64,000 nucleotides of DNA, from contig JACKBU010000008.1 of NCBI GenBank assembly GCA_020634395.1, positions 1 to 64,000 on the forward strand. The letters run 5' to 3'. The position numbers and the translations under genes were made by a program. The notes under the pieces are model-generated. The model was given only the letters and a program-made list of their open reading frames with translations, was not told where the DNA came from and made no database searches. Every line of letters begins with the position of its first letter. Positions within the stretch are counted from its first letter, which is position 1. Below, in pieces: positions 44,297 to 51,626 of the stretch. Source of the stretch: Ardenticatenaceae bacterium. Its GTDB lineage: Bacteria; Chloroflexota; Anaerolineae; Promineifilales; Promineifilaceae.

Positions 44297-45823
44297 ATGG
44301 ATACTAACTTTTTTGATGTTGTAATTGTAGGCGGGGGGATTACCGGTTTAAGCGCAGCCTGGTATTTGCAGCAGGAGCGGCAGGCCGGTGAACGGCCGTT
44401 CCGCTACGCCCTGCTGGAACAAACGGACCGCTGGGGCGGCAAAATCGCCACCGAAACCATCACCGGCCTGGCCGCTGAGCCATTTGTCGTCGAGGCCGGG
44501 CCAGATTCCTTCATCACCCAGAAACCGTGGGGCTTGGAACTGGCTCGCGCGCTGGGCCTGCAAGATGACCTGCTGCCGACCAACGACGGCCGTCGCCAGA
44601 CCTTCGTCCTCCACAAAGGCCAGCCCACTCCCCTGCCTGACGGCGTGATGATGATTGTGCCCACCAAGATCACGCCCTTTGCCCTCTCCCCGCTGCTCTC
44701 GCCGCTGGGCAAACTGCGCATGGGCCTGGACCTCTTCATCCCGCCCAAAACCGACGGCGCCGACGAAACTCTGGCCGAGTTTATCGAGCGCCGCCTGGGC
44801 GCCGAAGCTCTGGACAAAATCGCCGAGCCGCTGATGTCTGGCATTTACAACGCCGAGGCTGAGCGCCAGAGTTTGCTGGCGACCTTCCCCCGCTTCCGCG
44901 ACATCGAAGAGAAGCACGGCAGCCTCATCAAAGGCATGCTGGCCGGCAAAAAAGCGCGCGCCAGCCGTTCGCCCTCCGCAAACGGCCGTTCCGCCGCGCC
45001 CACCTCTATGTTCATGTCCCTGCAAGGCGGCATGGCCGATCTACCGGCCGCCCTGCAGGCGCAGTTAACGGGCGAATGTTTGCTGGAAACGGCCGTAACC
45101 AGCATAGAGACTGGCGACTGGATCTCAGAAAATCTCCCATCTCCAGTCTCCGATCTCCCATCCCCTACCGCCTATACCCTGACGCTGGATAACGGCCGTA
45201 TCCTAACCGCCAACACCGTCATTCTGGCTGTGCCGGCCCATGTGGCCGCCCAGCTGCTGGGTGATGTGGCCCCGGATGCCGCCGCCGGGCTGGTTGCCAT
45301 TCGTTACGTCAGCACGGGCACCATTTCGCTCGCCTATCGCCGCGATGAGATCGATCATCCGCTTAACGGCTTTGGCGTGGTGATCCCCCGCAGCGAAAAC
45401 CGGCCCATCAACGCCATCACCTGGACCTCTACCAAGTTTGACCGGCGCGCGCCCGAGGGATATGCCTTGCTGCGTGTTTTCTTCGGCGGCTCGCGCAATC
45501 CCCAGATGATGGATGTGGATGACGGCGAACTGGTGGAGACCGTGCGGCGGGAACTGGCGGAGATTATGAGCATAACGGCCGTGCCCGTCTTCCACCGCAT
45601 CTACCGCTGGCGACAAGCGAATCCCCAATATGACGTCGGCCACCTGGAGCGTGTCGCCGCCATCGAAGCCGCTCTGCCGGCTGGTATCTTCGTCACCGGC
45701 AGTCCCTACCGCGGCATCGGCATCCCCGACTGCGTACGGCAGGCCCAACAAACAGCCCAACAAGTTATTTTGCAGTTAAGCGCCGCGAGCAGCAAGCTGC
45801 AAACAGAAAGCAGCGAGGTGTAG
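44297..45823 (+). CDS. cgoX: Coproporphyrinogen/protoporphyrinogen oxidase (CgoX/HemY type)
   Basis: FAD-dependent, oxygen-dependent oxidase of 508 residues: DVVIVGGGITGLSAAW at the N terminus and the C-terminal FAD motif TGSPYRGIGIPDCV. The presence of chdC and a CpfC-type ferrochelatase favours coproporphyrinogen III as substrate. Residues about 271-291 (IETGDWISENLPSPVSDLPS) come from an in-frame CTCCAGTCTCC-type repeat in a surface loop, and the last 14 residues (AASSKLQTESSEV) also look repeat-derived. Starts 27 bp after the radical SAM gene. Confidence 0.93.
   Translation: MDTNFFDVVIVGGGITGLSAAWYLQQERQAGERPFRYALLEQTDRWGGKIATETITGLAAEPFVVEAGPDSFITQKPWGLELARALGLQDDLLPTNDGRRQTFVLHKGQPTPLPDGVMMIVPTKITPFALSPLLSPLGKLRMGLDLFIPPKTDGADETLAEFIERRLGAEALDKIAEPLMSGIYNAEAERQSLLATFPRFRDIEEKHGSLIKGMLAGKKARASRSPSANGRSAAPTSMFMSLQGGMADLPAALQAQLTGECLLETAVTSIETGDWISENLPSPVSDLPSPTAYTLTLDNGRILTANTVILAVPAHVAAQLLGDVAPDAAAGLVAIRYVSTGTISLAYRRDEIDHPLNGFGVVIPRSENRPINAITWTSTKFDRRAPEGYALLRVFFGGSRNPQMMDVDDGELVETVRRELAEIMSITAVPVFHRIYRWRQANPQYDVGHLERVAAIEAALPAGIFVTGSPYRGIGIPDCVRQAQQTAQQVILQLSAASSKLQTESSEV
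45107..45164. repeat. CTCCAGTCTCC-family palindrome inside cgoX
   Basis: GAGACTGGCGACTGGATCTC is followed at short distance by GATCTCCCATCTCCAGTCTCC-like sequence on the opposite polarity, forming an imperfect palindrome. It adds whole codons and keeps the reading frame. Confidence 0.7.
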
Positions 45824-45851
45824 GTGACAGGTGAAATCCTGGACCTGTCAC
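45824..45851. repeat. 9-bp inverted repeat between cgoX and regulator
   Basis: GTGACAGGT (45824-45832) pairs exactly with ACCTGTCAC (45843-45851), loop 10 nt, immediately after the cgoX stop. No T run. It could be an operator or RNA hairpin. Confidence 0.5.
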
Positions 45852-45889
45852 AGACTACCCGCTGCCTGCTATCGTAATGGAACCTCTCT

Positions 45890-46537
45890 ATGTTAGATTC
45901 TCCTCCTGAAACCGAACGCTGGCTGACCCTCAGCCAGGCTGCCAAAGAGCTGGGAGTGCACGTCACTACCCTGCGCCGCTGGGCCGATAACGGCGACATT
46001 CCCGTCATGCTCACGCCGGGTGGACATCGCCGTTTTGCCGCTTCCGATCTGGCTCGTTTTGCTCAGGAACGGCGCCACCAGGGCAGCAGTGATCTCGAAA
46101 GCGCCTTCGCCGACAAAGCCCTGACACAAACGCGCCAGGAAATCGTCGTGCGCCGGGACAAAGCCTGGCTAAGCGGCCTTGATGACAGCGCCCGTGACCG
46201 CTACCGGCTGTTAGGCCGCCAGTTGCTCGGCCTGACACTGCAATATCTGTCCGATGAAAACGGCGGTGACATTTTGACGGAAGCGAGCAACATTGGCCGC
46301 CAGTACGGCGAAATTGGACTGCAAAGTCGGCTGCCTTTGCCGGAAGCGCTGGAAGCTTCTATGTTTTTCCGCGACATGCTGATGGAAACAGCTTTGCAGC
46401 TCCCCGAAAACACACGCATCCGCCCGGAGGCCAACGTGCGTTTGCTGCGCCGGGTAAACAGACTGCTCAATACCGTTCAACTTGCCATTGCCGAGGTGTA
46501 TGATGCCGCTTCAACCGATAGCCTGTCTCGGCCTTAG
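45890..46537 (+). CDS. HTH regulator with C-terminal helical sensor domain
   Basis: A 215-residue protein: MerR/excisionase-type helix-turn-helix at 13-55 (LSQAAKELGVHVTTLRRWADNG then TPGGHRRF), a charged linker, and an all-helical domain (about 90-205) resembling RsbR/RsbRD-type sensory N-terminal domains (WLSGLDDSARDRYRLLGRQL). It is embedded in the haem cluster and its end overlaps hemA by 38 bp, so it is co-transcribed and may control the cluster in response to haem, iron or redox state (inference). No Cys-rich metal site is seen. No clear ribosome-binding site precedes it. Confidence 0.78.
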   Translation: MLDSPPETERWLTLSQAAKELGVHVTTLRRWADNGDIPVMLTPGGHRRFAASDLARFAQERRHQGSSDLESAFADKALTQTRQEIVVRRDKAWLSGLDDSARDRYRLLGRQLLGLTLQYLSDENGGDILTEASNIGRQYGEIGLQSRLPLPEALEASMFFRDMLMETALQLPENTRIRPEANVRLLRRVNRLLNTVQLAIAEVYDAASTDSLSRP

Positions 46538-47846
46538 CCACCGCACGGCGCCGGTGGAGGTACGCGAGCGGCTGCGCTGTACCTTGCTAGACGTGGAACC
46601 GCTAATGCCGGCGGGCGATGGGCAGCTAAGCGGAAAAGCAGCGCCAACGGCCGTCACCCTACCCCCCACCTCACCCTCGTTCGCCGTCATCCGCGAACTG
46701 GTCATCCTCTCCACCTGCAATCGGCTGGAACTGTACGCCCGCCTGTCCACTGATGCGGTTGACCCCCGCGCCCACCTGGAAGCCGTGCTGTCGGCCATTC
46801 ACCAGACCGATTTACGGCCGTTTGCCCATCAATTTTACTTTTACGAAGGCGAAACGGCCGTCTCCCACCTCTTGCGTGTAGCCGCGGGGCTGGACTCGCT
46901 GGTATTGGGCGAGCCGCAGATTTTGGGCCAGGTGACCGGCTCTTACATGGCCGCCGTAGAAGCGCAAACCATCGGCCCGGTGCTGGACGCGCTCTTTCGC
47001 GCGGCCATCCGCACCGGCAAACGCACCCGCAGCGAAACGGCCATCAGCAGCAATCCGGCCAGCGTCAGCTCGGTGGCCATCAATCTGGCGCAGCACATCG
47101 TCGGCGATCTGAACGGCCGTCACACCCTGGTGATTGGTCTGGGCGAGATGGGCCGTCTGGCGCTCAAAGGCCTGGGCCATCGCGGCGTGATGGCGGTCAG
47201 CGTGGCCAATCGCACCTGGGTTAAGGCAGAAACGGCCGTCGCTCCCTTTAACGGCCGTCCCTACCAGCTGGAACAACTGCCCGAGGCGCTGCTGGCCGCC
47301 GACGTGGTCATCAGCGCCACCGCTTCGCCCATTCCGGTTATCACGGAGAGCATGTTGCGGCCTGTGCTGCGCGCACGCGGCGAACGGCCGTTGGTGCTCA
47401 TCGACCTGGCCGTGCCCCGCGACGTAGACGCAGCGGTAAAAAATCTGCCCGGCGTACACCTGTTCGACGTGGACGATTTGCAAAGCAGCCTGGATGAATC
47501 GTTGGCGGCGCGTGAAGCAGCCGTGCCGCTGGTCGAAGGGATTGTGCAGGCAGAAACGGCCGTGCTGGACAAAGAACTGCAGCAGCTTGCCGTGCAGCCT
47601 CTGATCGCCGATTTGCACCAGAAAGCGGAAACCATTCGCCAGCGCGAACTGGAGCGCACGCTGCGCCAGTTGGGCGACGTGGACCCGCAGATGGCGGAAC
47701 ATTTGCAGCGCCTGACCCGCTCGCTGGTGAACAAGCTCCTCCATGAACCCACCCGACAGCTTCGCACCCAGGCCGGCACGGAAACGGCCGTCACCTACGC
47801 CAGCACCGTGCGCGAATTATTTGGACTGAGAACGCCTGGGGATTAG
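46500..47846 (+). CDS. hemA: Glutamyl-tRNA reductase
   Basis: Reduces Glu-tRNA to glutamate-1-semialdehyde, the first committed step of tetrapyrrole synthesis. The 448-residue protein has GLSHRTAPVEVRERL, catalytic C73 in LSTCNRLELY, the NADPH domain (VIGLGEMGRLALKGL) and the C-terminal dimerisation helix. An insertion of about 20 residues (around 35-60) precedes the Cys loop. The ATG 46500 follows GAGG within the regulator gene. hemL, encoding the next enzyme, is not in this window. Confidence 0.96.
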   Translation: MMPLQPIACLGLSHRTAPVEVRERLRCTLLDVEPLMPAGDGQLSGKAAPTAVTLPPTSPSFAVIRELVILSTCNRLELYARLSTDAVDPRAHLEAVLSAIHQTDLRPFAHQFYFYEGETAVSHLLRVAAGLDSLVLGEPQILGQVTGSYMAAVEAQTIGPVLDALFRAAIRTGKRTRSETAISSNPASVSSVAINLAQHIVGDLNGRHTLVIGLGEMGRLALKGLGHRGVMAVSVANRTWVKAETAVAPFNGRPYQLEQLPEALLAADVVISATASPIPVITESMLRPVLRARGERPLVLIDLAVPRDVDAAVKNLPGVHLFDVDDLQSSLDESLAAREAAVPLVEGIVQAETAVLDKELQQLAVQPLIADLHQKAETIRQRELERTLRQLGDVDPQMAEHLQRLTRSLVNKLLHEPTRQLRTQAGTETAVTYASTVRELFGLRTPGD

Positions 47847-47848
47847 AG

Positions 47849-47911
47849 AGTGGAGACTAGAGAGGGCGCCATCTCCAGTCTGCAATCTCTACTCTCCAGT
47901 CTCCCAATTCC
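47849..47911. repeat. CTCCAGTCTCC-family palindrome between hemA and hemCD
   Basis: GAGTGGAGACTAGAGAGG (47849-47866) opposes ATCTCCAGTCTGC..TCTCTACTCTCCAGTCTCC (to 47911). The two halves are imperfect reverse complements. It fills most of the 88-bp gap between the two genes. Confidence 0.75.
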
Positions 47912-47934
47912 ACCCCATACATTTGATACTACTT

Positions 47935-49662
47935 ATGACAACACCTACCCAATGCCTCAAAATCGGTACACGCACATCGGAACTGGCGCTGTGGCAAACC
48001 AATCACGTCATCGCCCGGCTGCAGGCGGCCTGGCCGGACCTGGAATGCCACGTGGAGCCGTTTGTCACCCAGGGCGACAAGACCCTGGACAAGCCGCTGC
48101 CACAGATCGGCGGCAAAGGGCTGTTTACGGCCGAATTGGAAAGTGCGCTGCGCGACGGCCGTATCGACCTCGCCGTCCATTCGCTGAAGGATCTGCCCGT
48201 GGAAGATGCGCCCGGCCTGACGTTGGGCGCGATTCTGAATCGCGCGCCGGTGGCCGATGGTCTGGTGGCCCGCAATGGCTGGACGCTGGCGACTTTGCCG
48301 CCGGGCACGGTGATCGGCACCAGCAGCAACCGCCGCCGGGCGCAAATTCTGGCCGTCCGCCCCGATTTGCGCGTGGAGTCCATTCGCGGCAACGTGCAAA
48401 CCCGCGTCCGCAAGGTGGCCGATGGCCTGTACGACGCCACCATCCTGGCCGAAGCTGGCCTGCGCCGCCTGGAAATGACCGATGTGGTGACCGAATGGCT
48501 GCCGCTGGACATTATGCTGCCCGCGCCGGGGCAGGGCGCGCTGGCCGTGCAGTGCCGCGCCGCCGACGCGGCCACCCTGGCCCTGCTGGCAGCGATTGAA
48601 GATGGAGCGGTGCAAACGGCCGTGACCGCTGAACGCGCTTTCCTGCAAGCCCTGGGCGGCGGCTGCTCGGCACCCATCGCCGCCTACGCGGAAATCAACC
48701 ACGGTAAGGAGATTTTCTTGCGTGGGCTGGTAGGCAGTGTAGACGGCCGTGCCCTCATCCGCGTGCAAGGTTCCGGCCCCGATCCGGCCGAACTGGCGCA
48801 GCGATTGGCCGCCGAAGCGCTAGCCCAAGGCGCATCGGCCATGTTGGAAGCCGATCAATCTCCAATCTCCAGTCTCCAATCCCCCCTGACCGGCAAGCGC
48901 ATTCTCGTTACCCGCTCCCCGGAGCAGGCGCAGGCTTTTGCCGACAAACTGGCCGCGCTGGGCGCGGAACCGGTGGTCTTTCCCGTGATCCAATTCGAGC
49001 CGCTGCCCGCTGACCTGCCCGACCCGGCCGACTACGACTGGCTGATTTTTACCAGCGCCAATGCGGTGGATTTCTTTTTTGAGAGACTAGAGACTAGAGA
49101 TTGGAGACTGTCCTTAGTCTCCAGTCTCCAGTCACCAGTCTCCAGTCTCCCCAAGACTGCAGCGGTGGGTTCGGCTACGGCCTTTAAGCTGGCCACCTTC
49201 GGCGTGGCGGTGGATTTTATGCCCGACGAGTTTACCGGCGAGCAGTTGGCGCAGGGATTGGGCGATCTGACTGGCCAGCGGGTGCTGCTGCCGCGCGCCA
49301 AAATTGGCCGCCCGGAGATTGTGGCCTTGCTGCGCGAGCGGGGCGCTGTGGTCGATGACGTGGCGCTGTATGACACGGTAACGGCCGTGCCCACTCCCGC
49401 CGCCCTGGCCGAACTGGATAAAGGCGTCGACGCCATCACCTTTACCAGCCCGTCCAGCGTGCGCAACTTTTTGCAGATTGTAGAGTCCAGACCCCAAGGG
49501 TTTTTGAAACCCTTGGGGTCTAAGGCCGTCGTCGCCTGCATCGGCCCCGTCACCGCCGCCCAGGCCCGCGAATTGGGCCTCACCGTCCACGTCACCCCCG
49601 AAGATTACACAATTGACGCCCTGATAGAAGCGCTTATGCGATATTGGGAGAATAGAGACTAG
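47935..49662 (+). CDS. hemCD: HemC-HemD fusion: hydroxymethylbilane synthase / uroporphyrinogen-III synthase
   Basis: A 575-residue bifunctional protein. Residues 1-305 are porphobilinogen deaminase (GTRTSELALWQTNHV, DLAVHSLKDLP, dipyrromethane-cofactor Cys in GGGCSAPI); residues about 317-575 are HemD (TGKRILVTRSPEQAQAFADKL, FTSANAVDFFF, VACIGPVTAAQA). The linker SPISSLQSP and two HemD segments (ERLETRDWRLSLVSSLQSPV and ESRPQGFLKPLGS) are encoded by repeat elements, and the stop codon lies in a fourth. The frame stays open through all of them. ATG 47935 preferred to TTG 47923. Confidence 0.94.
   Translation: MTTPTQCLKIGTRTSELALWQTNHVIARLQAAWPDLECHVEPFVTQGDKTLDKPLPQIGGKGLFTAELESALRDGRIDLAVHSLKDLPVEDAPGLTLGAILNRAPVADGLVARNGWTLATLPPGTVIGTSSNRRRAQILAVRPDLRVESIRGNVQTRVRKVADGLYDATILAEAGLRRLEMTDVVTEWLPLDIMLPAPGQGALAVQCRAADAATLALLAAIEDGAVQTAVTAERAFLQALGGGCSAPIAAYAEINHGKEIFLRGLVGSVDGRALIRVQGSGPDPAELAQRLAAEALAQGASAMLEADQSPISSLQSPLTGKRILVTRSPEQAQAFADKLAALGAEPVVFPVIQFEPLPADLPDPADYDWLIFTSANAVDFFFERLETRDWRLSLVSSLQSPVSSLPKTAAVGSATAFKLATFGVAVDFMPDEFTGEQLAQGLGDLTGQRVLLPRAKIGRPEIVALLRERGAVVDDVALYDTVTAVPTPAALAELDKGVDAITFTSPSSVRNFLQIVESRPQGFLKPLGSKAVVACIGPVTAAQARELGLTVHVTPEDYTIDALIEALMRYWENRD
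48856..48885. repeat. CTCCAGTCTCC repeat forming the HemC-HemD linker
   Basis: CAATCTCCAATCTCCAGTCTCCAAT sits exactly at the junction of the two enzyme domains and encodes QSPISSLQSP. It may mark the place where two separate genes were joined through an intergenic repeat. Confidence 0.7.
49081..49150. repeat. CTCCAGTCTCC-family palindrome inside hemD
   Basis: GAGAGACTAGAGACTAGAGATTGGAGACTG (49081-49110) opposes AGTCTCCAGTCTCCAGTCACCAGTCTCCAGTCTCC (49116-49150). It is a 70-bp compound palindrome adding about 23 codons in frame between the SANAVDFFF and TAAVGSATA segments. Confidence 0.85.
49489..49521. repeat. Perfect 15-bp palindrome (CCCCAAGGGTTT type) inside hemD
   Basis: AGACCCCAAGGGTTT (49489-49503) and its exact complement (49507-49521) around a TTG spacer. 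It is in frame and encodes RPQGFLKPLGS. The sequence family differs from the CTCCAGTC repeats. Confidence 0.9.
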
Positions 49663-49738
49663 AGATTTGAGACTGGAGACTGGAGATTGATGCGTGATGC
49701 GTGACGAGAGACATTTTAGTCTCCAGTCTCTAGTCTCC
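49655..49738. repeat. CTCCAGTCTCC-family palindrome at the hemCD stop
   Basis: AGAGACTAGAGATTTGAGACTGGAGACTGG opposes AGTCTCCAGTCTCTAGTCTCC (49718-49738). The hemCD stop TAG (49660-49662) lies in the left arm. A half-copy of the GATGCGTGATGCGTGA end (49689-49704) is nested in the loop. Confidence 0.85.
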
Positions 49739-49748
49739 AAAACTGACC

Positions 49749-50777
49749 ATGATTCAAGAAAACAAACTCACTTCCCTTGTAGACCTGACCATCCGCCCGC
49801 GCCGGCTGCGGACCTCGCCGGGGCTTCGGCGCATGGTGCGCGAGACCCATCTTGCGCCCGACGATTTCATTTACCCGCTGTTTGTGCGGCACGGCGACGG
49901 CCGTTCGCCCATCCCTTCCATGCCAGGCATCGACCAACTGTCGGTGGCCGAGGCGGTGCGCGAAGCGGAAACGGCCGTCTCTCTGGGCGTCCCCGCCGTC
50001 ATCCTGTTTGGCATCCCGGCGCTCAAAGACCCCATCGGCCTGGAAAACTTTGCCGAGGACGGCATTGTGCAGCAGGCAATCCGGGCGATTAAAACGGCCG
50101 TGTCCGACCTCATCGTCATCACCGACGTCTGCCTGTGCGAATACACCGACCACGGCCACTGCGGCCTGCTCAACGATGGCACGCATACCCATCTGCCGGA
50201 AGGCTTTGTGCTGAATGATGAAACGCTGGACGTGCTGGCGGCCACGGCCGTGTCCCACGCCGCCGCCGGGGCCGACATCGTTGCGCCCAGCGGCATGATG
50301 GACGGCATGGTCGCCGCCATTCGCGCCGGGCTGGACGCCCACGATTTCGGCCATGTGCCCATCATGTCCTACGCGGTGAAGTATGCCTCCAGCTTTTACG
50401 GCCCGTTCCGCGATGCCGCGGACGGCGCGCCCAAGTTTGGCGACCGCAAAAGCCACCAGATGGACCCGGCCAACGGCCGTGAGGCCCTGCGCGAAGCCGC
50501 CCTGGACATCGACGAAGGGGCGGATTTCCTGATGGTGAAGCCCGCACTGGCCTACCTGGACATCATCCACCGCGTCCACGAAGCGTTCCCGGAGTTGCCC
50601 CTGGCCGCCTACAACGTCAGCGGCGAGTACGCCATGATCAAGGCCGCCGCCGCCAACGGCTGGATCGACGAGGAAAGAGTGGTGCTGGAAACCCTGCTGG
50701 GCATGAAACGCGCCGGGGCGGACCTGATTATCACCTACCACGCGCTGGCGGCGGCGCGGTGGTTGAATGATGCGTGA
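49749..50777 (+). CDS. hemB: Delta-aminolevulinic acid dehydratase (porphobilinogen synthase)
   Basis: Condenses two 5-aminolevulinate into porphobilinogen. The 342-residue protein has the zinc-type metal site C-x-C-x7-C (DVCLCEYTDHGHCG) and both Schiff-base lysines (SYAVKYASSFYGPFR and LMVKPALAYLD). The last three codons and stop (N-D-A, TGA) fall in the first bases of a GATGCGTGA repeat, so the C terminus has been rewritten slightly by the element. Confidence 0.97.
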   Translation: MIQENKLTSLVDLTIRPRRLRTSPGLRRMVRETHLAPDDFIYPLFVRHGDGRSPIPSMPGIDQLSVAEAVREAETAVSLGVPAVILFGIPALKDPIGLENFAEDGIVQQAIRAIKTAVSDLIVITDVCLCEYTDHGHCGLLNDGTHTHLPEGFVLNDETLDVLAATAVSHAAAGADIVAPSGMMDGMVAAIRAGLDAHDFGHVPIMSYAVKYASSFYGPFRDAADGAPKFGDRKSHQMDPANGREALREAALDIDEGADFLMVKPALAYLDIIHRVHEAFPELPLAAYNVSGEYAMIKAAAANGWIDEERVVLETLLGMKRAGADLIITYHALAAARWLNDA

Positions 50778-50819
50778 TACGTGATGCGTGAAATTGTCAC
50801 GCATCACGCAGCACGCATC
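50769..50819. repeat. 51-bp MITE-like palindrome, GATGCGTGATACGTGA ends
   Basis: Left arm 50769-50791 and right arm 50797-50819 match in 21 of 23 positions as reverse complements, with a 5-nt centre (AATTG). The arms match the terminal repeats of the 52658-53182 unit. It looks like a gene-less relative of that unit. Confidence 0.85.
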
Positions 50820-50831
50820 AAAAGAGAAATT

Positions 50832-51626
50832 ATGAAACCCGAAGTCGAAAAAGTAGATATAACCGAAAAAGGCCGCAATGCCGACGGGGAGACGATTGCG
50901 GTGGACCGGCGGTTGTTTGTGCAACTGCTGGCGTTTGGCGGGGTGAAGGACACGGCCGTTCTCATTCGCGCCCTGGAAGATAATCACATTCAAGGCGCGC
51001 TGTACGCCGACATCAACGACCCGCAGGGCGTGGCCCTGGTCACCTTTAGCGAAGACCCGGACTATTTTGTGACGGCGCTGCGCGCATTTTACAACCAACC
51101 GCCCTTCAGCGAGCTGACGCCCAAACCGGAATACACGATGCTCGGCCGCACCTACGCCCTCGGCTACGAAGCCGACCTGGAAGAAACGCTCATCCACCGG
51201 CCCATCCGCCGGATTCTGGACCCGACGCTGGCCTGGGTGGTGTATTACCCACTGCGGCGCGCCGGTTCGTTTGAGCAGTTGTCGGCGCAGGAGCAGCGGG
51301 TGGTGCTGATGGAACACGGCGGCATTGGCATGGCTTACGGCCGTGCCGGTCTGGGCCACGATTTGCGCCTGGCCTGCCACGGCCTGGACAAAAACGACAA
51401 CGATTTTGTCGTTGGGCTGATTGGGCCGCAGTTAGCGCCTCTCTCCATGATTGTCCAACGCATGCGCAAAACCAAACAAACCTCGCTCCATCTGGAGCGG
51501 CTGGGACCATTTTTCATCGGCAAAGTGGCCTGGCAAAGCAAAATGGAGACTGGAGAATCGAAACCGCCAGAACGCGTGCAATCGCCAATCTCCAATCTCA
51601 AGTCCCTGGAGATACCCAACTCATGA
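50832..51626 (+). CDS. chdC: Coproheme decarboxylase (ChdC/HemQ)
   Basis: Hydrogen-peroxide-dependent decarboxylase converting coproheme III to haem b, last step of the coproporphyrin route. The 264-residue chlorite-dismutase-fold protein has the haem-ligand region VVLMEHGGIGMAYG and the catalytic-Tyr region VVYYPLRR. The last 25 residues (METGESKPPERVQSPISNLK onward) come from a repeat. Start 50832 follows the palindrome; its TGA overlaps the hemE ATG. I distinguish it from chlorite dismutase by cluster context and the HemQ-type His loop. Confidence 0.9.
   Translation: MKPEVEKVDITEKGRNADGETIAVDRRLFVQLLAFGGVKDTAVLIRALEDNHIQGALYADINDPQGVALVTFSEDPDYFVTALRAFYNQPPFSELTPKPEYTMLGRTYALGYEADLEETLIHRPIRRILDPTLAWVVYYPLRRAGSFEQLSAQEQRVVLMEHGGIGMAYGRAGLGHDLRLACHGLDKNDNDFVVGLIGPQLAPLSMIVQRMRKTKQTSLHLERLGPFFIGKVAWQSKMETGESKPPERVQSPISNLKSLEIPNS
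51545..51612. repeat. CTCCAGTCTCC-family repeat in the chdC tail
   Basis: GGAGACTGGAGAATCG near 51545 opposes CCAATCTCCAATCTCAAGTCC (51585-51605). It provides most of the C-terminal extension of ChdC and part of the hemE ribosome-binding region (CTGGAGA, 51607-51613). Confidence 0.7.

Noticed and set aside
49716..51380. 554-codon minus-strand frame opposite hemB and chdC
   Set aside because: Shadow produced by GC-rich third positions; His/Gln/Arg-rich nonsense composition, while hemB and chdC are unmistakable.
50832..51626. Chlorite dismutase
   Set aside because: The fold is shared, but the gene lies among hem genes and has the HemQ-type His loop; no perchlorate genes are present.
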